In this document: positions 32,594 to 42,724 of the stretch, in pieces
Layout: the number at the start of each line of letters is the position of its first letter
How positions within the stretch are numbered: position 1 is the first letter of the stretch
From: Mycolicibacterium mageritense
GTDB taxonomy: Bacteria; Actinomycetota; Actinomycetes; Mycobacteriales; Mycobacteriaceae
Reading direction: 5' to 3'
Assembly: GCF_010727475.1 (NCBI RefSeq)
Contig: NZ_AP022567.1
Coordinates: 2,480,001-2,544,000 of the forward strand
DNA length: 64,000 nt
Translations under genes and position numbers: made by a program
Notes under the pieces: generated by a model
The model's input: the letters and a program-made list of their open reading frames with translations, nothing else
The model's database searches: none
What the model was told of the DNA's origin: nothing

Positions 32594-35500
32594 GTGGGCA
32601 TTGAGATCCCCCCCGGTTTGCAATGGGTTTCGTACCTCACCGGCTCGGAATGGCCGCAGGGCGACGAAACGGCCATGCGCCGCATTGGCGACTACTGGCG
32701 CGACGCGGCCAGTGACCTGTCCGACCTGATACCCGACCTGAACCGGGTGCGCTCGGAAACCATGTCGGTGCTGATGGGCGAAACCGCCGACGCGGCCGAA
32801 GAGCAATTCGCCATGCTGTTCGACGGTGACTATTCGGTCGACAAACTCTCACAGGCGATGTCCGCCCTGGGTGATCTGGCCGACGGGGCCGGCACGGAGA
32901 TCGAATACACCAAGCTGCAGATCATCACGTCGTTGGCCATCGCCGCGGCGGAGATCGCCTGGGCGCTCGCCGCGGCGCCGGAGACTTTCGGCGGCTCACT
33001 GAGCCTCATACCGCCGGCCGAGGCCGCGACCATCATGACGGTGCGCCAGCTGGTGATGATGCTGTTGCGCCAACTGCTCCGAAAACTCGGCGAGGCCATG
33101 ACCAAAACCATGGTCCGCCGACTACTCAGGGAGGCCGCGCAGGAAATCGCCATCGGCCTCGGCCAGGAGCTGGCGATCCAAGGCTTCCAGGTCGCGCAGG
33201 GCAACCGAGACGGAATCGACTGGAAGCAAGCTGGAATCGTCATCGCCGCTTCCGGAATCGGTGGGGCGGTCGGGTCGCCCGTGGGCGAGGGCCTGACCCG
33301 CGCCATGGGCCGGTCGGACAACCCAGTGACCAATGCTCTCAAGGGTGCCTTGAGTGGCTACGGGGCGGGTATTGCCGGCAACGTCGCCGGAACGCTCGGA
33401 ACGGGCGGCGATCTGGATGCCGTCTCCATCTTCGGCGGTGCGGCCAGCAGCGCAGCGACCGGCGGTGTGCACGGCGCCAAGAGTGGCTCCCACGGTAATT
33501 CAAACAATGGCAACGGCAGACCGGACACGGGCTCGCCGGGGCGTCCTGACATCAACGGCGCCAACGGTTCCCGCCCGAACGGCGAAACGGGCAACAACGG
33601 GCAACAGACCCACAACGGCAACGACCATCAATCGTCAAGCAACACTTCGACTTCTACCTCGCATTCCTCGTCGGACACCAACAGTCATGCCGGAGTGTCG
33701 CAGTCGCAAGACACCTCCGCCGGCTCGCCCGCCACGAGCACCTCACAGGATCCGGTATCGCACACCGCTCCCTCCTCTTCGACGTCCACCAACGGGGACG
33801 GTGGCTCGCACAGTGCGTCCGCCACGCACAGTGGTGACAGCGGACCTTCCGGGCCGTCGGAGACCAGCCACGCCCCGGCCGGACAGGACGGCAGCTCGGC
33901 CCAGCACGAGGCCGGGCCGACCAAAGAGCCGTCCGGCACTCAGGAGACAACGAGCCAGAACGGAACGCCGACAACCGATTCCGGGCAGCAGGCCCACCAC
34001 TCCGGCGAGCCGAAGCTCGGCGGTGACCCCACAGAGTCCTCCGGCACCCGCCCGGACACCACGTCTCCCAGCCACCCGACTGACACCAACACCACCGACA
34101 CCGCAAGTCATACGACGCCCTCGACCCCTACGGACCACACAACCAGCGAGCCACAACCGTCTGCGCCCGTCGCTCAACCGGGCGCATCGACTCCGTCCGC
34201 CCCGAGCACACCGTCGATGCCCGGGCCGACGTCACCCAGCAATACCCCGACTCCGACCACACCCGCCAACAATCCGTCGACACCTCAATCAGCCCCTGCC
34301 AAGACCAGCCCCACCGATACACCGGCACCTACCGCGCGGCCATCGCTGTCAGACCCCTCGACTGCACATACCTCGACCGAACCCGCGGGAACCCCCGCTG
34401 CACGAAGCGCGGAAACCTCTGCCGCACAGGATCGTTCAGGTCAAGAGATCACCGACCAGCAGGACGGACAGCACCACCAGGATCCGGGTTCGAAACCCGA
34501 ATCGACCATCCCGCCCATCGCCGTGACACCCGTGCTGCCCCACGCCGGTGGCGACAGCACGTCGACACGGACGGGGGGCAACGGCCGACCCGATACGGCG
34601 CGTCCCGGGCAGCGGCCCGTCAACGGCGCCGATCGCATCGGTGCCCCGCGTGATCCGGCCGACAATCCGCCGCCGCGCAACGGCGAGCCGCCCGATCGCG
34701 ATGGCGGCCGCGCACGCCCCAGCGAGGATCCCGACCACTCGAACCACAGCCCGGCCAACCGCGAAACACGCAACCCGGCACAGATTGTCGATGAGCTCGG
34801 CCAGCACCGCACCGATCAGGACAACGGCCAGACCGCCGACGTGCATGACGCGGCGCAACGGGTCCGCGATCAGTGGAGCGACCTGACCCAAGCCGAACGC
34901 GACGCGGTGATCGCCCAGGAGACCCGGGAAGGACACCGCACGGATCTCGGTGATCTCGACGGCTTGCCGGCCTCGGTGCGCGATGTGCTCAATCGGCACA
35001 ACCTGGTCGAGGACATGGTTGCCGTCCATCCGCAGCACGCCGATGCGATCCGTGAGTTCGCGCACGCGATGAACGCGCACCTGGCCGATCCCGAGAACGT
35101 CGCGCGGCCCGCCCCGGTGCGCAGCGATCAGTTCAACCCGTCCGGCCGGTTGAAACGGCTCGCCTCGTTGTTCTCCGATAGTTCCGAAATTCGCCAATTG
35201 GCGCGAAATGCCGACGCGGCGTGGAACGCGGTGTACGGCCATCCCGAGAATGCCTCGCCACGCCAGCTGTACACATACGACCCAACGGCTTTCAACGGCG
35301 ACGGTCGGATCGCGGTTGCCGTCGGCAATCTCGATACGGCTGCCGCGGTGGCCGTTCACACGCCGGGTATCACCACAACGATCCGCAGCATCGAACTCAA
35401 TGTCGACAACGCTGAGAACCATCACATCCGAGCACACCAGGAACAGGGTGACTTGGAGACCGCGGTGGTGTCCTGGATCGGCTACGACGCGCCGTCCGGT

Positions 35501-38500
35501 CATCCGATCAAGCTAGGACGAGAAACCGCGACCCAGCAGTTCGCCGAAGCAGGCGGGCACCGGTTGGCGCACGACGTGGCCGGCATCGTGGGCTCCCGCT
35601 CGGACAGTCCGAGTGTCCATCTGTTCGGCCACTCGTACGGTTCGACGACCACTGCGCACGCCGGCGTCGGTGGCCGGCTTGCCGACTACATCAGTACTGT
35701 GACGCTGCTCGGCTCCCCTGGCGCCGGACCGCTCACGCACGCACGCGATTTCGGGATCGGTCCGGAGAACGTCTATGTTGCGTCCGCGAGCCGGGATGTC
35801 GTCACCTGGACGGGCGCGCACATGGACGGCACGCCGAACAGGGCCAGTACTTACCTGCAGAACCTGAGTACTTCGACCTTCGTAGGCGCTGTGGAGGGCC
35901 GCTACGGATCGCTCACGAACCTGGCGCTGGGCGTCTCAAGCCTCGCTGACCGGCTGAGCGGTCGGCTGTCCGGGCTTGGTCAAGGTTTCGATCCGGCGAT
36001 GTCAGAGTTCGGCGCGAACCGGCTTGCCGCGCAGTACAGTTCGCCCGAACATCTCGGCGGGATCAAACCACACACTCGCTACTTTGCCTCCGAAGAGTTC
36101 AACGGCAAAGATCCGATTCTGTTGCGCGACAACCCGAATGCCCGGGTAACCGAATCGCTGGACAACTTCAGCCACATCCTCACCGGCAACACCGACCAGA
36201 TCAGCCTGGAGACGAATCACCGAGATCCGTCAGCGATGTTCGGCGATCCGGCGCGCACCCGCACGGCCGAACCGGCGTTGGGCTATCCGGCGAACGACTG
36301 CGTGCCACGAACCATCGACGGTTTCACCGAACGTCACCCCGGCACCACGGTCCGGCAGGTCGAGGGCGAGTACGGGGATCGTGGTGTCCCGCGGTCGGAT
36401 TACGAACGGGCCCTTGGCACTCAATTGCGGGACGCAACGCTCGACGACATCATCGCGGCAACCCGCAGAGGCGAGAGCGTCATCGTCGTCGACACCTATC
36501 ACGCCGACGGGTTGCCCGATGGGCATCCCGGTTCGCACACCTACTCCGTAGAGCCCAATCCCGACGACCCAAGTCGGCCGCTCGTTTACGAGGGCGACGA
36601 GCGGACTCCGCGTCCGTGGCCGCCGCAGGGGATCGACCACGTCTCGCACACACAGATCGCGACGTTCCATCCCGACGGCACGCCGACCCATCCGAACACC
36701 GACACCACCCACACCCCCCGGGCGGGCGACGGCCAGCGCATCGCCGCGGAACACCGCGATCCGACCGACCTTCCCGCCCACGACCGGACCGACGGCCACG
36801 AGTACCCGCCCGATCACATCTCGGACCTGCTCGGCCTGCCTGCCTACCACCCCGGCTCGCTTTCCGATTACGAGGTGCGGTCGGTGTACCTCAACGGCGA
36901 GCAGCGGATGCATGCGCTGCACGAGAACCTGGTGCAGCGCGGTGTCGACCCGGAGACACGCGCGCGGGCAATGTTCGAGGCGCGCAACGAACTTCGGTCC
37001 TGGGCACGCGAACTGATGAGCGACCGCGCCGGTGCCGAGCGGCTCACGCGGGAGAATCCCAATCACAGCTGGGATGACATCGTCGCCAAATACCGTGAGC
37101 GCGGACTGGACGGCGATGACCTGTACAACACCATCGCCGAACGCTCGATGGCGAGCCGGCCGAGCGTCAACGAGAGCCTCGGCCTCGACCCGAACCGGCC
37201 ACCTCCGCTCCCCGAAGTCCGTGGTGCACCGGATGATCGAATCGGCGCCGAACACCCGGAGTCCGACCACACCCCAACGGGCGAGACGCGGCCACAGTCC
37301 GACGAGTCCGGCCACGATACGCACCGGCCGCTCCAAAACACCGATCTGCCGTCGCAATTGCCCACCGACCCGGTGCTACGCGATCAAGTGATCGCAGAGG
37401 CCGTCGCCCGCGCCCAAGAGCAGCATCAAGCCAGAGTGGACGAGGTCCAGCGGCTCCGAGATGAGCTCGCAGATCTCGACGCCCGCAGGAGAGCCGCTGA
37501 TGGTGACGAAGCGGTGCTGAAGCAGGAACTCGATGCCAAGAAGAAGGAGCTGACCCAGGCGCAGTACCGGGCTGACGAATCGCGCGAACTCATTCGCGCG
37601 GTCAGTCACGCCGACCATCTGCAAGAGTCGATACAGAGGGAACTGCGTACACCGGCCTCCGACGACACAGCTTTGCGTGAGGTCCGGCAGCGTATCGATG
37701 AGGTCCGGCCGGACTCGGATACCCGCCAGGCCGAGATACGCAGGTTGGCATATGAGGCAGCCAGGGTTGAAGCAGAACGCAAAGAGGCTGCCCAAGCTGG
37801 CGACGACGCGCGTGCGCGAGAGCTTTCAGATCGTCGCAAAGATCTCAAGGCGGATCTCAAGGCGGCCCGAGCCGAGCTCCGTTACTCCGATGAAAACCTA
37901 TTGCGGCTCGGTGATGATGAACGCCAGGCGGCTTGGGATCACCAGTCCCCAGAAATGAGGGGACGGCTGCTGGCCGAGCAGATGACAGAGGCAGAGCGAC
38001 GGTTGGCAAGCCGCTACGCGGAGTTTGTCTCCGGTGATAACGCGCGCAGCGCGGTCGACCTCGCTCGCTCGCAGAACACCGATGTCGCGGTCGCATTGAA
38101 ACATCTGCGGGAGGTGCAGGATGCGGCCGCTCAAGCCCGTCACATCGATCTAGACGCCGAGATTCGTGCGCGAGTCGATGAAGTAGCCCGGCAGTACATC
38201 GAGTCTCGGATACGGACCAACGGTATCGACGACCCGTGGGTGGCCCGTGAGCTGATGTCCAATGACCAGCGGGCACAGCATTGGCCGACCTTGGATCTGC
38301 AGCACATCCGGCAAGATATTGCAGACCGACTGGGCCCGGGCTTGGAGTGGCAGTTCGAGCGTCAGATGCGGGGTCTGACCCGCTGCACCGCGGAAGAGGT
38401 GGCAGACGCTCTGTCCGTCTTCCACGATGACAAGGTTCATCCGTCGCGTGATGGGAACCTCCCCGCGCGCGAGTCGTTCCAAGCGTCGTTACGCGAACAG

Positions 38501-38842
38501 CTGCGCGCGGAAGCAGAACGACTTGTGGAAGAAGGCCGCTTAGCCGATCCTGAGCAGTTCCTCAACGAACAAGTCGCATTCGTCATGTCACGGCTGGCGG
38601 CGCTGCACGAGCAGGACTGCGCCGGAGGAGGCGCCGACCACATCCCGACCTACGTCGGCCTGCCGGTGCTCGGCGATTCGTCGATCAACTCGTCACTAGG
38701 GTCGATCTGGACGCAACAGATTGTCGACCCCGACGGCAACCGAAACAAGCTGTACAAAGCAATTCAAGCGATTGCTCAAGCGCAGATCGATGCTGGGCGT
38801 GGTGACGAGCCGCTTGATATCTGGTACACCGATGTCCGGTAG
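32594..38842 (+). CDS. Giant T7SS effector with C-terminal Ntox15 DNase domain
   Basis: 2082 residues, GTG start after AAGGGGATC. Order: WXG100-like/CpnT-type helical domain (about 1-290, opening PPGLQWVSYLTGSEWPQGD); disordered Ser/Thr/Pro-rich linker (about 300-730); alpha/beta-hydrolase-like domain with LFGHSYGS, nucleophile Ser1014; papain-fold toxin-like domain with Cys1236 (NDCVPRT) and His1315 (GSHTYSV); coiled coil (about 1610-1800); Ntox15 domain with catalytic HxxD (His2005-EQ-Asp2008) and INSSLGSIW. The last domain matches the Tde-type DNases of polymorphic toxins. Expected role: secreted antibacterial or anti-eukaryotic nuclease. Immunity gene faces it 14 bp away. Confidence 0.88.
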   Translation: MGIEIPPGLQWVSYLTGSEWPQGDETAMRRIGDYWRDAASDLSDLIPDLNRVRSETMSVLMGETADAAEEQFAMLFDGDYSVDKLSQAMSALGDLADGAGTEIEYTKLQIITSLAIAAAEIAWALAAAPETFGGSLSLIPPAEAATIMTVRQLVMMLLRQLLRKLGEAMTKTMVRRLLREAAQEIAIGLGQELAIQGFQVAQGNRDGIDWKQAGIVIAASGIGGAVGSPVGEGLTRAMGRSDNPVTNALKGALSGYGAGIAGNVAGTLGTGGDLDAVSIFGGAASSAATGGVHGAKSGSHGNSNNGNGRPDTGSPGRPDINGANGSRPNGETGNNGQQTHNGNDHQSSSNTSTSTSHSSSDTNSHAGVSQSQDTSAGSPATSTSQDPVSHTAPSSSTSTNGDGGSHSASATHSGDSGPSGPSETSHAPAGQDGSSAQHEAGPTKEPSGTQETTSQNGTPTTDSGQQAHHSGEPKLGGDPTESSGTRPDTTSPSHPTDTNTTDTASHTTPSTPTDHTTSEPQPSAPVAQPGASTPSAPSTPSMPGPTSPSNTPTPTTPANNPSTPQSAPAKTSPTDTPAPTARPSLSDPSTAHTSTEPAGTPAARSAETSAAQDRSGQEITDQQDGQHHQDPGSKPESTIPPIAVTPVLPHAGGDSTSTRTGGNGRPDTARPGQRPVNGADRIGAPRDPADNPPPRNGEPPDRDGGRARPSEDPDHSNHSPANRETRNPAQIVDELGQHRTDQDNGQTADVHDAAQRVRDQWSDLTQAERDAVIAQETREGHRTDLGDLDGLPASVRDVLNRHNLVEDMVAVHPQHADAIREFAHAMNAHLADPENVARPAPVRSDQFNPSGRLKRLASLFSDSSEIRQLARNADAAWNAVYGHPENASPRQLYTYDPTAFNGDGRIAVAVGNLDTAAAVAVHTPGITTTIRSIELNVDNAENHHIRAHQEQGDLETAVVSWIGYDAPSGHPIKLGRETATQQFAEAGGHRLAHDVAGIVGSRSDSPSVHLFGHSYGSTTTAHAGVGGRLADYISTVTLLGSPGAGPLTHARDFGIGPENVYVASASRDVVTWTGAHMDGTPNRASTYLQNLSTSTFVGAVEGRYGSLTNLALGVSSLADRLSGRLSGLGQGFDPAMSEFGANRLAAQYSSPEHLGGIKPHTRYFASEEFNGKDPILLRDNPNARVTESLDNFSHILTGNTDQISLETNHRDPSAMFGDPARTRTAEPALGYPANDCVPRTIDGFTERHPGTTVRQVEGEYGDRGVPRSDYERALGTQLRDATLDDIIAATRRGESVIVVDTYHADGLPDGHPGSHTYSVEPNPDDPSRPLVYEGDERTPRPWPPQGIDHVSHTQIATFHPDGTPTHPNTDTTHTPRAGDGQRIAAEHRDPTDLPAHDRTDGHEYPPDHISDLLGLPAYHPGSLSDYEVRSVYLNGEQRMHALHENLVQRGVDPETRARAMFEARNELRSWARELMSDRAGAERLTRENPNHSWDDIVAKYRERGLDGDDLYNTIAERSMASRPSVNESLGLDPNRPPPLPEVRGAPDDRIGAEHPESDHTPTGETRPQSDESGHDTHRPLQNTDLPSQLPTDPVLRDQVIAEAVARAQEQHQARVDEVQRLRDELADLDARRRAADGDEAVLKQELDAKKKELTQAQYRADESRELIRAVSHADHLQESIQRELRTPASDDTALREVRQRIDEVRPDSDTRQAEIRRLAYEAARVEAERKEAAQAGDDARARELSDRRKDLKADLKAARAELRYSDENLLRLGDDERQAAWDHQSPEMRGRLLAEQMTEAERRLASRYAEFVSGDNARSAVDLARSQNTDVAVALKHLREVQDAAAQARHIDLDAEIRARVDEVARQYIESRIRTNGIDDPWVARELMSNDQRAQHWPTLDLQHIRQDIADRLGPGLEWQFERQMRGLTRCTAEEVADALSVFHDDKVHPSRDGNLPARESFQASLREQLRAEAERLVEEGRLADPEQFLNEQVAFVMSRLAALHEQDCAGGGADHIPTYVGLPVLGDSSINSSLGSIWTQQIVDPDGNRNKLYKAIQAIAQAQIDAGRGDEPLDIWYTDVR

Positions 38843-38856
38843 CGATTCCCGCACCG

Positions 38857-39510
38857 TTAAAAGATCCGCGTGCGTGGGGCTTTCAGGGATCGCAGCCGCG
38901 TGAGTTCGGTGGCGGCATCCGCAATCTTGGCGTATTCGACACGGATGTCACCGCCTTCCTGAACACTGGGGTCGAAGGTGTAGATGGTGTCGTGGGTGGT
39001 GCGGCCTAACCGCTCGACGATGCGGGGGAACAGATCTTCTTGCAGGTCGTCTCCCTCATCCGGCGGATCGGCGTCTAGAAGAAACTGATTGGCCGGATAT
39101 TTGAGAATGCTGCTGATATCCATATCGATCCATTTTTGGCCCGCAACGGGTTCCGGTCGGAAAAGAGCGATCATGGACAAAGCGGGATTGATCGTGAGTT
39201 TCTGCCCAAGTCCTGGCTTGAAGCACTTCGTCTCCCCGTAGGCCGTGCGGAAGATGGGAATCTGTTCGCCCCGGTAGTCGCCGGGCAGCTCTACGCCGTC
39301 GAGCCAGGTGTCGACGATCGGTTGCCAGGCGTGCGGGTCACATACCCAGAGCAGTCCGTTGCCGAACCCGGCGAATCCGATCTCGCGCCACAGGTCAACC
39401 ATCAACTCGGGCAGTTGATCGCCGTACTCGTCGAAGTAGCTCTGCGGCACCTCGACGGGGTCGATCGGCTCGCCCCATCGGGATATGAAGTTGAGCAGCT
39501 CCAGACGCAC
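38857..39510 (-). CDS. Immunity protein, GAD-like + DUF1851 (Tdi-type)
   Basis: 217 residues. N-terminal GAD-like domain: FISRWGEPIDPVEVPQSYFD, LPELMVDLWREIGFAGFGNG and PIFRTAYGETKCFKPG. C-terminal DUF1851-like part: LFPRIVERLGRTTHDTIYTF. This domain pair is the known inhibitor type for Ntox15 DNases (Tde/Tdi pairs of Agrobacterium). It is convergent with the toxin gene, so it has its own promoter in the 176-bp gap at 39511-39686; most toxin/immunity pairs are co-directional. Confidence 0.85.
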   Translation of the reverse strand: MRLELLNFISRWGEPIDPVEVPQSYFDEYGDQLPELMVDLWREIGFAGFGNGLLWVCDPHAWQPIVDTWLDGVELPGDYRGEQIPIFRTAYGETKCFKPGLGQKLTINPALSMIALFRPEPVAGQKWIDMDISSILKYPANQFLLDADPPDEGDDLQEDLFPRIVERLGRTTHDTIYTFDPSVQEGGDIRVEYAKIADAATELTRLRSLKAPRTRIF

Positions 39511-39560
39511 AGTCGTGTCCCTTCACCTGTTGCGGTCATGCAGGGTCGAACCCCAGCGTA

Positions 39561-39580
39561 GCCATGCCGCCTGACATGGC
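39561..39580. repeat. Small dyad in the gap upstream of the immunity gene
   Basis: Perfect 6-bp arms GCCATG / CATGGC with an 8-base centre, 51 bp upstream of the immunity-gene start. It could be an operator or chance; no other structure is seen in the gap 39511-39686. Confidence 0.3.
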
Positions 39581-39686
39581 CATACATTGAAGTTGTCGAC
39601 AGAGGTGCCAGCGTCGGCAAGATCAGCTGCAATTGGGGTGTTGCGGCGTACGCGCTGTCAGGTAAGGGTGGGGGAGTGACACGTAG

Positions 39687-40016
39687 GTGAACTCGTCGAC
39701 GGGGAGCGAGAGGCCGCATCAGGTCGCGGCACTACAGACATATGCTGAGGAAATGGTGGCTGACGGACACGATGAAACGCCGCGGTGGCAGGTGATCCGA
39801 CTGGACCAGACGGGCCTGACTGGCACCACCGCACGATTGCTCACCGCCGACCCAACTGACGACGCGGGATGGCCCGCCGACTTGCCGCCCGGGACAACAG
39901 AAGTGGTGATCGCCGACGATACGCCCGGGCCACTGCTGACCTTACGCGTGCACCCGGTCGGAGACCCGTCGAAGGTGTCGTACGTCCGGTTCGATCAACT
40001 CGCCGTTCGGAGCTGA
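39687..40016 (+). CDS. Hypothetical protein
   Basis: 109 residues, GTG start after GGTGGGGGAG. Mixed alpha/beta, with strand-like TEVVIADDTPGPLLTLRVHP and a conserved-looking VSYVRFDQLAVRS end. No recognised domain. It lies 13 bp before the YezG-like gene on the same strand and is likely co-transcribed. Frame use and codon bias resemble the neighbours, so I take it as real. A part in the toxin/immunity cargo is only a guess from position. Confidence 0.6.
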   Translation: MNSSTGSERPHQVAALQTYAEEMVADGHDETPRWQVIRLDQTGLTGTTARLLTADPTDDAGWPADLPPGTTEVVIADDTPGPLLTLRVHPVGDPSKVSYVRFDQLAVRS

Positions 40017-40029
40017 AGGGAAGACACCG

Positions 40030-41547
40030 GTGACTGACCCGCAGGAGTTCGATCCCACCCGATATGCGGCGGAGTCGTTGGCCAAGGCGAACATTGGCGG
40101 CGTCTCGGCAGAACCGGCCACAGATCCCCAGGCCCTGGTCGACCAGGCAGCCGCGATCGTCGCTCAGGCGGCTCCCGAGGGATGGCGCTCGCTGCACGGT
40201 GTCTTCAGCCTCGCCGGGGGAGAAGAGATCGCGAAGGCTGTTGCGGTGTTGGGCGACCGCATTGTCGGTGTACCCGTCGCCCCCGCCGCTGTCGACTTGG
40301 TCCGCCGGCAGCGAGAGTCGACCATCGGTGCGCAGGGTCCATGGCTGCGGCTGTTGTTCGATCTCGACAACTCCGGTGAGCTGAAGGTCGCGTTCGACTA
40401 CGGCGACGTCGAGATTCCGGAAGATCAGCTGCTGTCGGCAGAGGCATACTTGCGGGATTTCGAGACCTATCCTCGCCCGGATGCCCCCGTGTGGCTGTTG
40501 GCGCACATGGGAAATGAGGGCCAGCAGACGCGAACACCCGCGCAGGCCTGGGCAGAGGCCGGCACCGAGGGCGTCGGCGTACGGCAATCCGATGATGAGC
40601 TGCCGGCGTTCCCAGCGTTGTGGGCTCGAACCGCGGTACTTGCCGCCGTATGCCGTGGCTCCGACGCGCCCGTCGGACCACGCACTGATCCAGCGTTCGC
40701 GGTGTACCGCGGTGAAAACGGCGGGTGCACCATCGCCCGGCTGCCCGGAAACCGCGCAGTCGTCTCCGGCGGTCGCGACGACTCGCCGCTGCTCTCGGCC
40801 GCCTACAAGGGACTCATCGAGTGGCCCGACCTTTATCGCGGCGCGCCACCCTGGCTACAGAACCTGTACCTGGATCCGCGCGCCGGTCGTGGGCTCCTCT
40901 CGTTCTGCTACTGGTGGGCTGGCGAGAACTGGTTTCGGTCCGACCTTCCCCAAGCCGCCACGCTGAGCCCCGACGACCAGAACTGGCAGCCGACGGACGA
41001 GATCACTGCCGGAATGCCTGGTCTGTGGACGGCAGAAACCACCGCTGACCTCGTGGCGAACGTTCTCAAGCGCATCGGTGTCGAGTTGACCGACCGCAAT
41101 GCGTACGCCGCGCTCAACCTGGTGCGTGCCGCGGAGGTCGGCGTCGCGTCCGAGCGGTACCTCAACCGGCTGTTCATCGACGGCGTGCCAGCGAATTTCG
41201 ATGTGGCCGAGGCGATTTCCCAACTCGACGCCGCAGGTGTCTTGCTGCCGGCATACCCGCCGATCGATGAGGTGACCGCAAAGAACCTCGTCGTGGATTA
41301 CTGCCTGACGAACCGTATCGACCCAGCTTCCTACCCACTGGATCAACTGGTCGCCGCGCGGATGGACGCCGGTTGGCAGGTGTTCGCCCCGGTCGAGCCG
41401 GGCGAAATCGCCATCGGACGTGCGTACTTTCTGGTCGCTGACGACGGGGTCGTTGAGAAAGCGTCGACGTCGACATTGCCGGATGAGGTGGCGCTGACGT
41501 TTGCGAGTCGATTCGCCGCCCGCGTCCGTGGCACGAACGGCGGCTAG
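40030..41547 (+). CDS. YezG-like immunity-fold protein, two-domain
   Basis: 505 residues. The N-terminal domain (about 30-155) has IVAQAAPEGWRSLHGVFSLA and LRLLFDLDNSGELKVAFDYG, the pattern of the YezG/DUF600-type immunity fold also seen in the IS630-interrupted gene. A long C-terminal region (about 230-505) includes FAVYRGENGGCTIARLPGNR and two similar helical segments ending in LFIDGVPANFDVAEAISQLD. It has no signal peptide. It may protect against a T7SS toxin or guide one. Third-gene overlap is tight: next gene starts 3 bases on. Confidence 0.6.
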   Translation: MTDPQEFDPTRYAAESLAKANIGGVSAEPATDPQALVDQAAAIVAQAAPEGWRSLHGVFSLAGGEEIAKAVAVLGDRIVGVPVAPAAVDLVRRQRESTIGAQGPWLRLLFDLDNSGELKVAFDYGDVEIPEDQLLSAEAYLRDFETYPRPDAPVWLLAHMGNEGQQTRTPAQAWAEAGTEGVGVRQSDDELPAFPALWARTAVLAAVCRGSDAPVGPRTDPAFAVYRGENGGCTIARLPGNRAVVSGGRDDSPLLSAAYKGLIEWPDLYRGAPPWLQNLYLDPRAGRGLLSFCYWWAGENWFRSDLPQAATLSPDDQNWQPTDEITAGMPGLWTAETTADLVANVLKRIGVELTDRNAYAALNLVRAAEVGVASERYLNRLFIDGVPANFDVAEAISQLDAAGVLLPAYPPIDEVTAKNLVVDYCLTNRIDPASYPLDQLVAARMDAGWQVFAPVEPGEIAIGRAYFLVADDGVVEKASTSTLPDEVALTFASRFAARVRGTNGG

Positions 41548-41549
41548 AC

Positions 41550-42617
41550 GTGGGGCGGCCGTGGGCAGATCGCTCCGTTACCGAGTGGATGTGGGTGCAG
41601 CTCCGCACGGGTTTTCGGCAACAGCACGCATATGTGATCCCCGATGTGGCGCAACCGGGTTGCCGAGCCGGGATGGTCTCCACCCGGCATTGGTTGGACT
41701 GGCGACAAGCCAACTCGGTGATCGTGTTCGGAATCGAGTTCATGCGCGAGGTGGCCAGAGTCCTCGCCGAAGGTGGTACAACACCCGCCGACGCATGGAT
41801 AGAGCAGTCGTGGCACACGAGAGCGGGTAGCCCCACCCGGCATCAGTCCGTCATGGATCCCTACGGCGAGGCCAACTGCGCCGCGCTGGTCAACAAGCTC
41901 ACCTACCCAGTGAACAGTCTGACGTTCCACCAACTTCTCAACGATGTGGTGCCCCAGGTTCTCAAGACCCTGCCGATGGATCTGAGTAAGACCGTCGGCA
42001 AGCCGGGCGAGCACATCATCGCTCCGTACATGTGGACGATTGACCTTAAAAAACCCCAAATACCAAGCACTTTCAAGTACCGTGACGATCTCCGTGAAAT
42101 CGTCTTCACCAGTCCCCACTACTACTGCGGATACACCGCGGCCAGCACAGGACCGGCATCGTTCAGTTCACGAAGTTGGCCTCTGAACCCCGCCGATGAG
42201 CGGCGACCTATCGTCTATGACGCCAATCCGGCGTCATTGCCAAAGCGATCCGATGTCCCTGCGCAGGCCGATCGCATAGTGGACACCATCCGCAATTGGG
42301 GGCACACGCTGGGCTTCACGGTCGGCCCGACTGAAACCGGATCGTGGAATGCGCCCACCGGTGGCAAAAGTGTGAAGTACATCGTCGACGCCCCTGTCAA
42401 CGTCGATGTATCCCTCGTCGAGTTCCTCCAGAGGGCACAAAAGCTTGCAGACATAGTTCACCCGCTCATAAGCGAGCAAGCGGCCAGGGACAAACCCGAG
42501 AAGTACGGCTATGACCACGTCCGTTTCAGCACGCCACCAGGGTTCTTCGCGAAATTCACCGCACCGGACAAGAATGGCCAACCAAGACTGCGTGTTGAGA
42601 CACGGATATACGAGTAA
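41550..42617 (+). CDS. Hypothetical protein of the toxin cargo region
   Basis: 355 residues, GTG start 3 bp after the preceding stop, so surely one operon with it. No recognised domain. Notable segments are the N-terminal ADRSVTEWMWVQLRTGF, the aromatic-rich FTSPHYYCGYTAASTG and a C-terminal RLRVETRIYE. No signal peptide or membrane helix is seen. It ends 107 bp from the convergent EspI-like gene; that gap holds nothing recognisable. Confidence 0.6.
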   Translation: MGRPWADRSVTEWMWVQLRTGFRQQHAYVIPDVAQPGCRAGMVSTRHWLDWRQANSVIVFGIEFMREVARVLAEGGTTPADAWIEQSWHTRAGSPTRHQSVMDPYGEANCAALVNKLTYPVNSLTFHQLLNDVVPQVLKTLPMDLSKTVGKPGEHIIAPYMWTIDLKKPQIPSTFKYRDDLREIVFTSPHYYCGYTAASTGPASFSSRSWPLNPADERRPIVYDANPASLPKRSDVPAQADRIVDTIRNWGHTLGFTVGPTETGSWNAPTGGKSVKYIVDAPVNVDVSLVEFLQRAQKLADIVHPLISEQAARDKPEKYGYDHVRFSTPPGFFAKFTAPDKNGQPRLRVETRIYE

Positions 42618-42724
42618 AGACGCCACGCAGCACCCGTCACGATCGAGCGGCAGCTGCGTTAGAGGCCGGACCACGTCGCGAAGACGCCAGAGCAGATCGA
42701 CAATCAGCCAACTTGGAGAGCGCG

